Assembly (NCBI RefSeq): GCF_000721705.1
Contig: NZ_JOJL01000006.1
Span: 62,001-126,000, forward strand
Direction: 5' to 3'
From: Actinoplanes subtropicus
Lineage (GTDB): Bacteria; Actinomycetota; Actinomycetes; Mycobacteriales; Micromonosporaceae
DNA: 64,000 nucleotides
In this document: piece by piece, positions 45,576 to 53,278 of the stretch
How the letters are laid out: each line of letters begins with the position of its first letter
How positions within the stretch are numbered: the first letter of the stretch is position 1
The notes under the pieces: model-generated
Seen by the model: only the letters and a program-made list of their open reading frames with translations
Told to the model about the DNA's origin: nothing
Database searches by the model: none
Program-made: the position numbers and the translations under genes

Positions 45576-46013
45576 GTCGTACTCCTGAGGTATCGGTGTT
45601 ACTCGGTCACGCCAGCCAGAGGGGCGCCCATGCGCCGCGCCAGTGCCGCGATGCCTTGTCCTAGCCTTGCGACGACTGCTGTCTGCTGCCGACGCGGTAG
45701 CGGCCAATGACGCGTGCGGGAACGGGGACGGACGTCAACAAACAGATGTCGTCGCGGGTAGCCGGCTCTTCACAAGGAGCCGGCGGAGAGGGGAGGAACA
45801 GCCGCTGGGCGCGGCCATACCTTGGATCGTAACCTTGCCTGACGCCGTCGTCCGTTCGGGCGACGGCTTGGCCTGTTAGTCCACGGCTGCGGGCCGGGCC
45901 GGCGTCGTCCCTGGATGTCCGGCCTTGCAGGACTATTGTCGGCTATGTCGCGTTCCCGAGCGTCCGGCCACTCCCGCCGGCGCGATCCCACAGCGCGCCG
46001 AAAGGACACCCCG
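45576..46013. other. Gene-poor 438-bp interval with two hairpins
   Basis: No convincing gene was seen. Two stem-loops stand out: GCCGGCTC/GAGCCGGC (45761-45784, 8-bp stem, 8-nt loop) and GCCGTCG/CGACGGC (45844-45867, 7-bp stem) followed by TTGGCCTGTT, which could be a terminator in the plus direction. A purine-rich GGAGAGGGGAGG at 45785-45796 looks like a ribosome binding site but no good ORF follows it. Confidence 0.5.
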
Positions 46014-46805
46014 ATGCACCCGCGATTCGCCGAGCTGGACTGGGCCTCCACGCGCATCGGCGAGATCAGTCTGCGCCGGCGCCTCGAGCCGACCACCAAG
46101 ACTGAGGTGTACGAGGTCAAACTCGACGACGAGTATCTGATGTCCAGCCTGTTCACGGTCGCCGAGGAGGAACTCGCCCGGGTCACCCTGGCGGTGTTGC
46201 CGAACGCACCGCTGGACGTAGTCGTCGGCGGCCTCGGCCTCGGCTACACCGCCCGCAGCGCCCTCACCGACGACCGGGTCCGGTCCCTGACGGTGGTCGA
46301 GGCGCTGGCACCGGTGATCGACTGGCATCGCCGTGAGCTGATTCCATGGGCGCGTACGATCACCACCGATCCCCGTACCACGTTGTTGGAAGGTGACTTC
46401 TTCGCGTTGCTGCGCGACGGCACGGGCTTCGACGCGGCCGCCGCGGACCGCTGCTTCGACGCCATCCTGGTGGACATCGACCACTCGCCCGTCAATGCCT
46501 TGGACCCTGCCCACGCCGATTTCTACACCGCCGGCGGGCTACGCCGGCTCGGCGGCCGTCTCCACCCGGGCGGGGCGTTCGGACTGTGGTCCGACGACGC
46601 ACCTGACGAGGCATTCCTAGCCGTCCTGCGGGAGTGTTTCGCCACGGCAACCACCCACGTGGTGACCTTCACCAATCCGTTGACCGGAGGTACGTCCGCC
46701 AACACTGTCTACGTAGCGACCACGGCGGCTGAACCCCTGACACCAGCCATCCCGAGTCGATCACACTCGCGAGCCGCCACAGCTGTGCGCCTCCAAGACG
46801 GGTGA
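46014..46805 (+). CDS. Spermidine-synthase-like / SAM-dependent methyltransferase fold protein
   Basis: 263 aa from ATG 46014 with AAAGGA 7 nt upstream. The Rossmann core is visible: LDVVVGGLGLGYTARSAL (glycine-rich loop), LTVVEALAPVIDWHRREL (acidic end of beta 2), LLEGDFFALL and CFDAILVDIDHSPVNALDPA, the pattern of the spermidine synthase (SpeE-like) group. It lacks a clear aminopropyltransferase active site, so polyamine synthesis is not claimed. It is a stand-alone gene. Confidence 0.75.
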   Translation: MHPRFAELDWASTRIGEISLRRRLEPTTKTEVYEVKLDDEYLMSSLFTVAEEELARVTLAVLPNAPLDVVVGGLGLGYTARSALTDDRVRSLTVVEALAPVIDWHRRELIPWARTITTDPRTTLLEGDFFALLRDGTGFDAAAADRCFDAILVDIDHSPVNALDPAHADFYTAGGLRRLGGRLHPGGAFGLWSDDAPDEAFLAVLRECFATATTHVVTFTNPLTGGTSANTVYVATTAAEPLTPAIPSRSHSRAATAVRLQDG

Positions 46806-46857
46806 GTTCCACGCCAGTAGGCCTTCTCTGCTGGGGTAGTGGCCGGTACAGGCGTCT

Positions 46858-47214
46858 TCAGCTGGATGACTGGTTTTGTTGGTAGGTCCACATCTCGGCC
46901 ATGAGCCCGTCGACGAGGCGGACCAGCCAGATGAGGCGGCCGGGTGAGTCGGTGCTCTGTCGAGGCTGGCCGACGGAGCCCACGACGGCGACGAGGTCGT
47001 CGTCGCCGAGGACGGTGTGGACGGTGAAACGCAGGTCCGGACGTGCGGCTCGGACAGCCTGCACGGCCTGCTTGACCGCGGCCGGTCCGGTGACCTCGGG
47101 GTGGGCGTGGTCCACCCAGTCGGGGTGCAGAATCTGGTCGGCGATCGCGGTGTCGCCGGTGTTCCACATGTCGAAGTAGCGCATGACGCTCGTGCTGGCC
47201 GGTCTGTTGATCAT
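46858..47214 (-). CDS. NTF2-like / SnoaL-type protein
   Basis: 118 aa. SnoaL-like cone fold: VMRYFDMWNTGDTAIADQIL, HPDWVDHAHPEVTGPAAVKQ, VQAVRAARPDLRFTVHTVLG, WLVRLVDGLMAEMWTY. These act as small-molecule cyclases, isomerases or binding proteins. GGGGGG lies 8 nt before the ATG. It is next to an IS256 remnant. The specific role is unknown. Confidence 0.78.
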   Translation of the reverse strand: MINRPASTSVMRYFDMWNTGDTAIADQILHPDWVDHAHPEVTGPAAVKQAVQAVRAARPDLRFTVHTVLGDDDLVAVVGSVGQPRQSTDSPGRLIWLVRLVDGLMAEMWTYQQNQSSS

Positions 47215-47260
47215 CGACGTTGCCCCCCGTATCCGATGCTGATGGCATTGACTGGATTGA

Positions 47261-47545
47261 TCATGCCGCGTTGCCGTCAAGCGCGGCGAGGCTGGGCGGA
47301 CGCTCGACGAGTTTGCCGTGTTCGAAGCGGGCGCCGGCTCGGACCAGGGCGACAGATGGGGTGCGTTGACCGACCGCCCCGTCACCGGCCGCGAGGACCG
47401 GCGCACGCATCCCGCCGCGTTTGCCGTCGCGGAGCAGGTCGGCCCACGACTGGGTGGACTCGCGGTAGCCCTCGGCGAGGGCTACCAGTTCCTTTCGGCC
47501 ATCGACCCGGTCGGCGCTGGGTGAGCGAGGACTCGTGTCCGGCAT
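47261..47545 (-). pseudogene. IS256-family transposase remnant with internal deletion
   Basis: The frame reads DGRKELVALAEGYRESTQSW, ADLLRDGKRGGMRAPVLAAG, DGAVG, and then directly VALVRAGARFEHGKLVERP. In IS256-family (Mutator-like) transposases the first part precedes the second by roughly 150 residues, so the central part with catalytic Asp/Glu residues has been lost in frame. The 5' half is missing as well. No terminal inverted repeats were found. It marks an old insertion. Confidence 0.72.
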
Positions 47546-47747
47546 TGACAAGAAGGCGGCCGTTTCAGCAAGGATGCAGATGTTCGTGCCTGTCGTCGAA
47601 GACCTGAAATTGGATTCCACGGCAATGGACAGCCTTGTTGTTCCTGCCGAGCGGGCCGCGGCAAGGAACAAGGCGGCTGAACAGCGTGGTTGGCGAGCGT
47701 GGCCGGCTCGCCGGTTCGTGCAGATGTCCGAGAAGCGGAAGGTCGCC

Positions 47748-48743
47748 ATGGCGTTCGTCGGCACCTACCGAGGACAGGTCCTGCCGCTTTACGGACAGCT
47801 CATCGTCGTGGATCCCGTGATGTCCGGGGCGGACGAGCCGGATTTGTCGCTTGCGCTGGAAGACGCCGTCACGGCGATCGTCGGCGGCAGCCGGTGGCGG
47901 GTGGCGATCAAGGCCGGACAGGACAGCGCGGCGATCAGCGTGGCGATCGAGCTCTGGGACGGGCCGCCGGACGACGTTCTCCGCGGTAGTTGGGTGGGGC
48001 TGCCGACGCTGACCGTTGAATTCCCGCAGGGACTGTTGATCCTCGAGAACATCTCGTCCGGCCCGGTTCCGCTGGAGCCAGGCGCTGTTGAACGGGTCGC
48101 GCTGCCGGGCGGCCCCGGCGCTTACCGCGTGCGGGCCTGGCGCAGTGGACGGGAGCCTCTACCACCGTCGCCAGACAAACAAACCCGCTCGGCCGACCTC
48201 GGCGGCCCGAGCCGTTGCTTTCCGTCCGCCTTGTCGGGACCGCCGTGGAACGGCTGCGGGCCGACCCGGCGATGCGGGCGGCCGACCCGATGGAGCGGGC
48301 AGCCAACCCGATCGCGCTGTCAGCCGAGCCGATCGCACGGGCAGCCAACCCGATCGCGCGGGCAGCCAACCCCGTGGCACGGGCAGCGGACCCGGAGGTC
48401 GCCTGCCCGCACCGCCGGCTGCGGGTTAGCCGCGGTACCGGAAGACGATCCGGCCGCGGGTCAGGTCGTAGGGGCTCAGTTCGACGAGCACCCGATCGTA
48501 CGGAAGGATCTTGATGTAGTTCTTGCGGATTTTTCCGCTGATGTGGGCCAGCGCCTGGTGGCCGTTCTGGAATTCCACCCGGAAGGTGGCGTTGCGCAAG
48601 CACTCGAGGACGGTGCCCTCGAGCTCGATGCCGTCCGACTTTCTTGCCATGATCTGCGCCTCCTTCGGCTCGGGGTCAGCGGAGCACCAGTTCGAGGTTG
48701 CTGCCGGCGCGCCGGGCGCCGATGCCCTCGAACAGCGCGGTAG
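47748..48743 (+). CDS. Hypothetical protein, probably decayed at its 3' end
   Basis: From ATG 47748 (GGAAGG just upstream) the first 140 residues look like a genuine beta-rich domain ([55 protein letters not shown]). After about 48180 the composition collapses to Arg/Pro/Ser-rich sequence, and the frame then runs antisense through infA, so the real protein probably ends or shifts near 48180. A 21-bp tandem repeat in another frame follows. No family was recognised. Confidence 0.4.
   Translation: MAFVGTYRGQVLPLYGQLIVVDPVMSGADEPDLSLALEDAVTAIVGGSRWRVAIKAGQDSAAISVAIELWDGPPDDVLRGSWVGLPTLTVEFPQGLLILENISSGPVPLEPGAVERVALPGGPGAYRVRAWRSGREPLPPSPDKQTRSADLGGPSRCFPSALSGPPWNGCGPTRRCGRPTRWSGQPTRSRCQPSRSHGQPTRSRGQPTPWHGQRTRRSPARTAGCGLAAVPEDDPAAGQVVGAQFDEHPIVRKDLDVVLADFSADVGQRLVAVLEFHPEGGVAQALEDGALELDAVRLSCHDLRLLRLGVSGAPVRGCCRRAGRRCPRTAR
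48260..48406 (+). repeat. 21-bp tandem repeat
   Basis: Seven 21-bp units start at 48260, 48281, 48302, 48323, 48344, 48365 and 48386, with consensus like GCCAACCCGATCGCGCGGGCA. In one frame they encode a heptad-like series [28 protein letters not shown]. They lie between the decayed hypothetical gene and infA. Confidence 0.9.
48426..48650 (-). CDS. infA: Translation initiation factor IF-1, likely paralogue
   Basis: 74 aa S1-like OB fold. It matches IF-1 throughout: [60 protein letters not shown]. Bacterial IF-1 binds the 30S A site during initiation. The usual infA sits in the ribosomal protein operon before rpmJ-rpsM; this copy is alone downstream of a GNAT gene and is divergent in several positions (Cys in VLECLRN, Tyr in LPYDRV). 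It is therefore probably an accessory second IF-1. The spacing of 25 bp suggests co-transcription with the GNAT gene and its leader. Confidence 0.9.
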   Translation of the reverse strand: MARKSDGIELEGTVLECLRNATFRVEFQNGHQALAHISGKIRKNYIKILPYDRVLVELSPYDLTRGRIVFRYRG

Positions 48744-49446
48744 CGGCCGCATTGGATTCGGTCACCTCGGCCGAGGCCGCTTCCTTGCCCACGTGGTGCA
48801 GCGCGCTCAGGGCGTGGCCAAGGAGCGCCCGGGCGATTCCGCGCCGTTGATGGTCGGCGCGGACGGCGATCAAGCCGATCCGGGGAAGGCGGGTCACCAT
48901 CGCGAGCCGCAGCAGGCCCACGTATTGGTCGCCGGCGGCCGCCACGGCGTATTTCGACGGGTCCAGTTGTGGGCGGACCAGGACTTCGGCCGGCATGTCC
49001 GGCCAGCCGGGGCCGGCCGCCACCTCGGCACGGATCGCCCGGTCCAGGGCGCGTAACGGGGCCTCCTCCGCGCTGCCGAAGGCCTTGATCGTGACGCCGG
49101 GCGGGGGAAGGGCCGGGCCCAGCCCGGTGGCGCGCGGGTCGGTGGGCACGGCGTAGTCCCACTCCCGGCGCCGGGTGGTGAAGCCGGCCCGCTGCCAGCG
49201 GGTGGTCAGGTCGAGGTCGGCCTCGGCGGCCATCGTGTGCAGCGGCCTCGGCAGCGCCGCCAGCATGGCCTCGGCCAGCCGGTCGAAGGCGGCGTCGTGC
49301 CAGGCGTCGATGCTGACGAACAGCCGCCCGTCGGGACGTTGTGCGGTTTCGCCGCGGCCGACCACGAGGTCGTCCTCCAGCGCGTGCCACCGGCCGGACG
49401 CGACGTGCGAGATCAGCACGGCCGCGCGTGAATCAACTGGGTTCAT
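48676..49446 (-). CDS. GNAT N-acetyltransferase
   Basis: 256 aa. The acetyl-CoA-binding motif is [20 protein letters not shown] (R-x-x-G-x-A), followed by [20 protein letters not shown], as in GNAT C-terminal halves. The N-terminal 110 residues ([20 protein letters not shown]) may be a degenerate second GNAT or substrate-recognition domain. The substrate is unknown; the linkage with an upstream ORF/attenuator and IF-1 makes an antibiotic or ribosome-related substrate conceivable. RBS AAAGG lies 8-9 nt before the ATG inside the proposed attenuator. Confidence 0.82.
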   Translation of the reverse strand: MNPVDSRAAVLISHVASGRWHALEDDLVVGRGETAQRPDGRLFVSIDAWHDAAFDRLAEAMLAALPRPLHTMAAEADLDLTTRWQRAGFTTRRREWDYAVPTDPRATGLGPALPPPGVTIKAFGSAEEAPLRALDRAIRAEVAAGPGWPDMPAEVLVRPQLDPSKYAVAAAGDQYVGLLRLAMVTRLPRIGLIAVRADHQRRGIARALLGHALSALHHVGKEAASAEVTESNAAATALFEGIGARRAGSNLELVLR

Positions 49447-49451
49447 AGGTT

Positions 49452-49536
49452 GGTGCCTTTCGGGATCGCCTTGGGGACGGGCGCTCCCGGCGGCACCTAC
49501 GTCAGCGGCCGGTCCGTGACGGCGAGGGGAGCACCC
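49452..49536 (-). promoter_or_regulatory. Translational attenuator with two mutually exclusive pairings
   Basis: In minus-strand order: region 1 GGGTGCTCCC (49536-49527, inside the short ORF), region 2 GGTGCC (49497-49492, at its stop), region 3 GGGAGCGCCC (49488-49479) and region 4 GGCACC (49457-49452, next to the GNAT ribosome binding site). 1 pairs with 3 (10 bp, one G-U) and 2 pairs with 4; the two cannot form together. Ribosome position on the leader would decide whether the GNAT start is accessible, as in erm-type attenuators. Confidence 0.55.
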
Positions 49537-49556
49537 ACGTCGAAACAAACGTTCAC
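49497..49556 (-). CDS. 19-codon leader peptide upstream of GNAT-infA
   Basis: GTG at 49556 begins MNVCFDVGAPLAVTDRPLT and ends in TAG. GGAGG lies 8 nt before the GTG, one of the best ribosome binding sites in the window. The ORF is 51 nt before the GNAT start and overlaps pairing region 1 of the proposed attenuator. It is too short for a stable protein, so a regulatory role is likely. Confidence 0.6.
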   Translation of the reverse strand: MNVCFDVGAPLAVTDRPLT

Positions 49557-49593
49557 GGGTCTCACCTCCTCGAGCAGTGTCACGGCGCGACGA

Positions 49594-49624
49594 AAGTTAC
49601 CAGCTCGACCGCCGCACCGTCCAA
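49594..49624 (-). promoter_or_regulatory. Promoter candidate for the leader-GNAT-infA unit
   Basis: On the minus strand TTGGAC (-35-like, 49624-49619) is followed 19 bp later by TAACTT (-10-like, 49599-49594), about 38 nt before the leader start codon. The spacing is slightly long. Confidence 0.4.
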
Positions 49625-49725
49625 CCATTATCGGCGGGTCACGGCGCGTTCCGTACGCGTTCATGTTCTTCGATTTGTATCCTCCTGTCCGGGCCGGCGT
49701 GGGATCGGCCCAGCGGGAGGTTCCT

Positions 49726-50757
49726 GTGCGCAAATCCCTGATCAGCGGCGCGGTGGCGGTGCTCTCGACGATGGCGGTGACGTTCGCGGCGACCGGTCCG
49801 GCGGCCGCCGCGGACGGGTCGACGAAGGTCTCGCAGACGACCACGGTCGGCATCCACAACACCTACGACCCGGCCACCTTCGGCTACCTGGCGCAGGCTC
49901 TCGACCTGCACCCGGGGCTGATCGAACTCGATGTCTGGCCGGACATCATCACTCGCGAGTGGAAGGTGAGCCACTCGAACCCGCTCGGCAACGCGAACAA
50001 CTGCGTGGCCGCCACGAGCGCGTCGCAGCTCTACTCCGGGGGCGCGAACAAGAATCTCGAGTACTGCCTGGACGACATCCGGCTGTGGCTGGGCGCGCAT
50101 CCGGACAGCGGGCCGCTGATCGTCAAGCTCGAGATGAAGACCGGCTTCAGCAGCCGTACGAACCAGGGGCCGGCGCAGCTCGACGCCGCCATCGCCGCGC
50201 ACCTCGGTTCGGCCGTCTTCAAGCCGGCCGACCTGCTCGGCAGCTACGCCTCGCTGGACGCCGCCGCCAAGGCGAACGCCTGGCCGACCCGCGCGCAGCT
50301 GGCCGGCAAGGTGATCATCGAGGCCATCCCGGGCACGGTCGAGGAGGGCAACCCGACCGACACGCTCTGGACCGACAAGGAGTACGCCCAGTACCTCAAG
50401 GGCCTGGCCGCCGCCGGTACGCTCGCGAAGGCGCAGATCTTCCCGGCCGTGCACAACGCGGCGAGCGGCGACCCGCGCACCCGCTACAGCGACACCACGC
50501 TGCGCCCGTGGTTCGTGGCGTTCGACGGCGACGCCAGCGCGTACGTCACCGGCGGGATCGACACCTCCTGGTACGACACCAACCACTACCTGCTGGTGAT
50601 GACCGACGTGCAGAGCATCTCGCCGGCGGTCACCGCCGGGGACGTCGCGGCCGCCCAGGCCCGGGTGGCGCTGGTCGCCGGCAAGCACGCCAGCATCGCC
50701 TCCTCCGACTGGGCCTCGATGCCGTCGGTCGACGCCGAGGTCGTCGACCGCGGCTGA
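49726..50757 (+). CDS. Secreted Ca2+-dependent phosphoinositide phospholipase C-like protein
   Basis: 343 aa from GTG 49726, with GGGAGG 5 nt upstream. A signal peptide covers residues 1-33 (AVAVLSTMAVTFAATGPAAA). The PI-PLC TIM barrel shows VGIHNTYD (catalytic His), LIELDVWPDI, WKVSHSNPL (second His) and GPLIVKLEMKTGF, as in the bacterial Ca2+-dependent PI-PLC (PLCX-like) family. It would hydrolyse phosphoinositides or related lipids outside the cell. Monocistronic. Confidence 0.85.
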   Translation: MRKSLISGAVAVLSTMAVTFAATGPAAAADGSTKVSQTTTVGIHNTYDPATFGYLAQALDLHPGLIELDVWPDIITREWKVSHSNPLGNANNCVAATSASQLYSGGANKNLEYCLDDIRLWLGAHPDSGPLIVKLEMKTGFSSRTNQGPAQLDAAIAAHLGSAVFKPADLLGSYASLDAAAKANAWPTRAQLAGKVIIEAIPGTVEEGNPTDTLWTDKEYAQYLKGLAAAGTLAKAQIFPAVHNAASGDPRTRYSDTTLRPWFVAFDGDASAYVTGGIDTSWYDTNHYLLVMTDVQSISPAVTAGDVAAAQARVALVAGKHASIASSDWASMPSVDAEVVDRG

Positions 50758-50763
50758 GAACAC

Positions 50764-51342
50764 CTAGGACGGGCCGGCGCGCGGGGACAGGATCAGCTCG
50801 CCGGCCCGTTTCAGGACCTGTGCGCGGACCTGGTCGCCGTGATCGGCCGCCAGGAAATGCGAGCCGATCACCAGGCAGAAGGCGAGGACGCTGCGGGCCT
50901 CGACCTCGACCGGGTCGGCGCAGAACGTGCCGATCATCTCCCGCAGGAGGGCCATCCGCCGGTTGTCGACCCGGCGTAGACGCTCGGCGACCGCCTCGTC
51001 GCGGCGGGCCCAGTCGCGGATCGCGAGGTCGATCGGGAGCAACCGGTCGCTGGAGAAGGTGAGCAGACCGGCTCGGGTGGCCTTGGCCGCCGGGTCGCCG
51101 CCCTCGCGCTCGATCCGGTCGAGCACCTCGTCGGTGCTCTCCCGTTCCCAGGTGTCGAGCATGGCGGCCAGCAGCGCGTCGCGGTCCGCGAACGAGCCGT
51201 AGAAGCCGCCCTTGGTCACGCCCAGCTGTTTGGCCAGGGCTTCCACGCGTACGGCATCGGGACCGCCCGCCGCCAGCGCCCGTAACCCTTGCTCGATCCA
51301 AGCCTCCCGCGGCGTACGCAACGGGAATCCGCTCTGTGGCAC
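50764..51342 (-). CDS. TetR-family transcriptional repressor
   Basis: 192 aa from GTG 51342 with GGAGGAGG upstream. HTH: AWIEQGLRALAAGGPDAVRV, EALAKQLGVTKGGFYGSFAD, RDALLAAMLDTWE. The C-terminal ligand domain is helical. It is divergent from a DUF2867/hydrolase pair with a strong palindromic site in the gap, so it is the likely repressor of both genes. Confidence 0.92.
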   Translation of the reverse strand: MPQSGFPLRTPREAWIEQGLRALAAGGPDAVRVEALAKQLGVTKGGFYGSFADRDALLAAMLDTWERESTDEVLDRIEREGGDPAAKATRAGLLTFSSDRLLPIDLAIRDWARRDEAVAERLRRVDNRRMALLREMIGTFCADPVEVEARSVLAFCLVIGSHFLAADHGDQVRAQVLKRAGELILSPRAGPS

Positions 51343-51356
51343 CTCGCACCTCCTCC

Positions 51357-51388
51357 CTGTACGGTACCGTATATACGGAGCCGTACAG
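51357..51388. promoter_or_regulatory. TetR operator
   Basis: Outer arms CTGTACGG (51357-51364) and CCGTACAG (51381-51388) are perfect complements. Within them lies the perfect palindrome CCGTATATACGG (51367-51378). The nested site sits between the divergent TetR and DUF2867 genes and probably covers both promoters. Confidence 0.82.
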
Positions 51389-51406
51389 GCGAACGGAGAG
51401 CGGACG

Positions 51407-51823
51407 ATGACCGAGCTGTCCACATCCACCGTCGACTACACCGACCACTTCGGCATCCGGACCGACGCGCCGGGGACGGCCGAGCAGTGGGCCCGCGCGA
51501 TGTTCGGCAACGAGCCCAGCCTCGGCGAGCTGTTCATCTGGCGCGTCCTCCTCGGCCTGCGGCTCAGCCGCGGCCGCTCGCCCGAGACCGTGGCCGGCTG
51601 GCGGGTCGGCGGCCGCGGCGACGACTGGATCCGGCTGGAGACCGCGTCCCGGATGATGACGGCCAACCTGGTGGTACGGGCGAGCGGCGGCGAGGCCTCG
51701 CTGACCACCCGGCTGCGCTACGACCGAGCGCCCGCCCCGCTGATCTGGCCGCCGCTGTCCGCCGTGCACCGGTGGCTGGTCCCCCGCGTCCTGCGCGCCG
51801 CCGCCGCGAGAATGAGCCGATGA
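51407..51823 (+). CDS. DUF2867-like protein
   Basis: 138 aa. The pattern VDYTDHFGIRTDAPGTAEQW, ARAMFGNEPSLGELFIWRVL, LETASRMMTANLVVRAS and a C-terminal WLVPRVLRAAAARMSR fits the DUF2867 family, often a partner of oxidoreductases or hydrolases. Its stop overlaps the next start (ATGA). It is under the TetR-type operator. Function unknown. Confidence 0.75.
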   Translation: MTELSTSTVDYTDHFGIRTDAPGTAEQWARAMFGNEPSLGELFIWRVLLGLRLSRGRSPETVAGWRVGGRGDDWIRLETASRMMTANLVVRASGGEASLTTRLRYDRAPAPLIWPPLSAVHRWLVPRVLRAAAARMSR

Positions 51824-52779
51824 CCAACGAGCACACCCGGCTGGTGCCGACCTCGGTCGGCCCGGTCGCGTGCCACGTGCGGGGCGCCGGCCCGGCGATC
51901 GTGTTGCTGCACGCCAATCCGGGCGACGCCCGCGACTTCGACGCCGTCGTGGCCGCGCTCGCCGACACCGGGCGCACGGTGATCCGCCCGGACTGGCCCG
52001 GCTACGGCGACTCGCCCGCCCCCGCGGGTCCGGTCGTCGGTGCGGGCCCGGCCGGCGCCGCTGGTCCGGTCGTCGCTGCAGGCCCGGCCGGCGCGGCGGG
52101 CCCGGTCGTCGCTGCGGGCTCGGCCGGCGCGGCGGGCCCGGCAGCCCCCGCGGGGCCGGCCGGCGCCGCCAGGTTCGCCCAGGTGCTCGGCGAGGTGCTC
52201 ACCGAACTGCGCGCCGACGAACTCGGGCCGATGGTGCTGGTCGGCAACAGCGTCGGCGGGTACGCGGCCCTCGTGCAGGCACTGCGCGAGCCGGCCCGGG
52301 TCGCCGGCCTCGTGCTGATCTCGCCCGGCGGCTTCACCCGGCTCAACCCGCTCTCCCGCGCGCTCTGCCGGCTGATGGGCTACCCGGCCACGGCCCGCTG
52401 GCTGCTCGGCCCGCTGGCGTCGCTCTACACCTGGCGCCGCACCCCGGTCGCGCGGGCGGCGCTGCGCCGGGCGTACGCCACCGGCCGCGACCCCCAGCGG
52501 CGAGCCGTCGCCTGCGCGGTCTGGCGCTCGTTCCTCGACCCAGAGCACGACCTGCGCGACCGGGTCGCCGGGCTGCCGATGCCGGTGCTGCTCACCTGGG
52601 GCCGCGGCGACCCGGTCCTGCCCCTGCTCAGCGACGGGCGGCGGGCGGCCCGGCTCCTGCCCGGGGCGCGCCTGGCCCGGTTCTGGTGCGGGCACGAGCC
52701 GCACGCCGAGGTGCCCGAGGCGTGGCTGGCGGCCGTGCGCCCGTTCCTTGCCGAGCTGACTCCCGAGAGCAGGGCGTAG
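51820..52779 (+). CDS. Alpha/beta hydrolase with repeat-expanded insertion
   Basis: 319 aa. Oxyanion motif IVLLHANPGD, RPDWPGYGDSPAPAG, nucleophile elbow VGNSVGGYAALV, acid region TWGRGDPVLP and His in WCGHEPHAEVPE are all present, so the enzyme should be active. Between the strand-4 loop and the elbow, residues 70-118 are a Gly/Pro/Ala/Val repeat (GPVVAAGPAGAA) produced by four 36-bp DNA units. The start overlaps the DUF2867 stop, so they form one TetR-controlled operon. Confidence 0.88.
   Translation: MTNEHTRLVPTSVGPVACHVRGAGPAIVLLHANPGDARDFDAVVAALADTGRTVIRPDWPGYGDSPAPAGPVVGAGPAGAAGPVVAAGPAGAAGPVVAAGSAGAAGPAAPAGPAGAARFAQVLGEVLTELRADELGPMVLVGNSVGGYAALVQALREPARVAGLVLISPGGFTRLNPLSRALCRLMGYPATARWLLGPLASLYTWRRTPVARAALRRAYATGRDPQRRAVACAVWRSFLDPEHDLRDRVAGLPMPVLLTWGRGDPVLPLLSDGRRAARLLPGARLARFWCGHEPHAEVPEAWLAAVRPFLAELTPESRA
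52027..52170 (+). repeat. 36-bp in-frame tandem repeat in the hydrolase
   Basis: Four units start at 52027, 52063, 52099 and 52135, each close to GGTCCGGTCGTCGCTGCAGG followed by CCCGGCCGGCGCGGCG. Being 36 bp they add 12 residues per copy (GPVVAAGPAGAA) without shifting the frame. Confidence 0.92.
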
Positions 52780-52837
52780 GACTACCCCAACCACCGATGG
52801 CGTACGGGTGGGAGGACTCCACAGCGGATGGCGGGCG

Positions 52838-52911
52838 AGACCGTAGCCGGATTCGAACCGGCGTGCACCGCTTTGCAGGCGGTCCCCTGAACCAGACTCG
52901 GGCATACGGCC
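52838..52911 (-). tRNA. tRNA-Cys(GCA)
   Basis: Acceptor GGCCGTA pairs with TACGGTC (one G-U). Anticodon arm ACCGC-CTGCAAA-GCGGT gives GCA. T arm GCCGG-TTCGAAT-CCGGC is canonical, discriminator U73 as expected for Cys, T8 present. No encoded CCA. Last gene of the array. Confidence 0.9.
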
Positions 52912-52916
52912 GTGCG

Positions 52917-52989
52917 TGCCCCCGGCTGGACTCGAACCAGCGGCCTCGGCGCTCGGAACGCCACGCTCTCTCCGCTGAGCTACGGGGGC
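52917..52989 (-). tRNA. tRNA-Arg(CCG)
   Basis: Acceptor GCCCCCG/CGGGGGC, D arm GCTC-AGCGGAGA-GAGC, anticodon arm TGGCG-TTCCGAG-CGCCG (CCG), T arm GCTGG-TTCGAGT-CCAGC, discriminator A. Fully canonical, no encoded CCA. Reads CGG. Confidence 0.93.
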
Positions 52990-53002
52990 AAGATGGGCAA
53001 GA

Positions 53003-53088
53003 TGGTGCGCGTCCCTGGTGCCGACCCAGGTCTGCCACGAGGGCGACGGTGTTACGGACCGCTGGACGTGCCGCCGTCCACGACGCGC
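53003..53088 (-). tRNA. tRNA-Tyr(GTA), atypical with C33
   Basis: Acceptor GCGCGTC/GACGCGC is perfect; D arm GGAC-GGCGGCAC-GTCC; anticodon arm GCGGT-CCGTAAC-ACCGT gives GTA with C at position 33; long variable arm with GCC-CTCGT-GGC; T arm CCTGG-GTCGGCA-CCAGG, so T54 is G. G8 replaces U8. CCA is encoded (ACCA at 53006-53003). Long variable arm and GTA fit bacterial tRNA-Tyr. Confidence 0.75.
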
Positions 53089-53110
53089 GAGTTTGTGTCA
53101 TCTATCAGGG

Positions 53111-53195
53111 CGGAGACGGGGAGAGTCGAACTCCCACGGGTGTTACCCCCAACGGTTTTCGGGACCGCGGCCGGCGCCAATCGGCTGGCGTCTCC
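53111..53195 (-). tRNA. tRNA-Ser(CGA), atypical with C33
   Basis: Acceptor GGAGACG/CGTCTCC; anticodon arm GCGGT-CCCGAAA-ACCGT gives CGA with C33; long variable arm GGGGGTAACACCC; T arm GGGAG-TTCGACT-CTCCC; discriminator G. Position 8 is C. No CCA (GCCC follows). The anticodon stem is identical to that of the neighbouring tRNA-Tyr. Confidence 0.85.
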
Positions 53196-53199
53196 GGAG

Positions 53200-53274
53200 T
53201 CGGGTTGGCCGGATTCGAACCGGCGGCCTCTCGCTCCCGAAGCGAGCGCGCTGACCAAGCTGCGCCACAACCCG
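53200..53274 (-). tRNA. tRNA-Pro(CGG)
   Basis: Acceptor CGGGTTG/CAACCCG, D arm GCGC-AGCTTGGTCA-GCGC, anticodon arm CTCGC-TTCGGGA-GCGAG (CGG), T arm GCCGG-TTCGAAT-CCGGC, discriminator A. Canonical with U33; no CCA. Reads CCG. Confidence 0.93.
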
Positions 53275-53278
53275 TACG

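Noticed and set aside
45643..45879. Short plus-strand ORF in the 45.6-46.0 kb gap
   Set aside because: No ribosome binding site, weak codon bias and overlap with hairpins; not called.
52780..52837. Possible twelfth tRNA below tRNA-Cys
   Set aside because: No T arm, acceptor pairing or anticodon arm could be formed.
53003..53071. A short tRNA-like element with anticodon CGT and a truncated D arm
   Set aside because: Extending to 53088 gives a perfect acceptor stem and a complete tRNA-Tyr(GTA); the shorter fold was a misreading of the variable arm.
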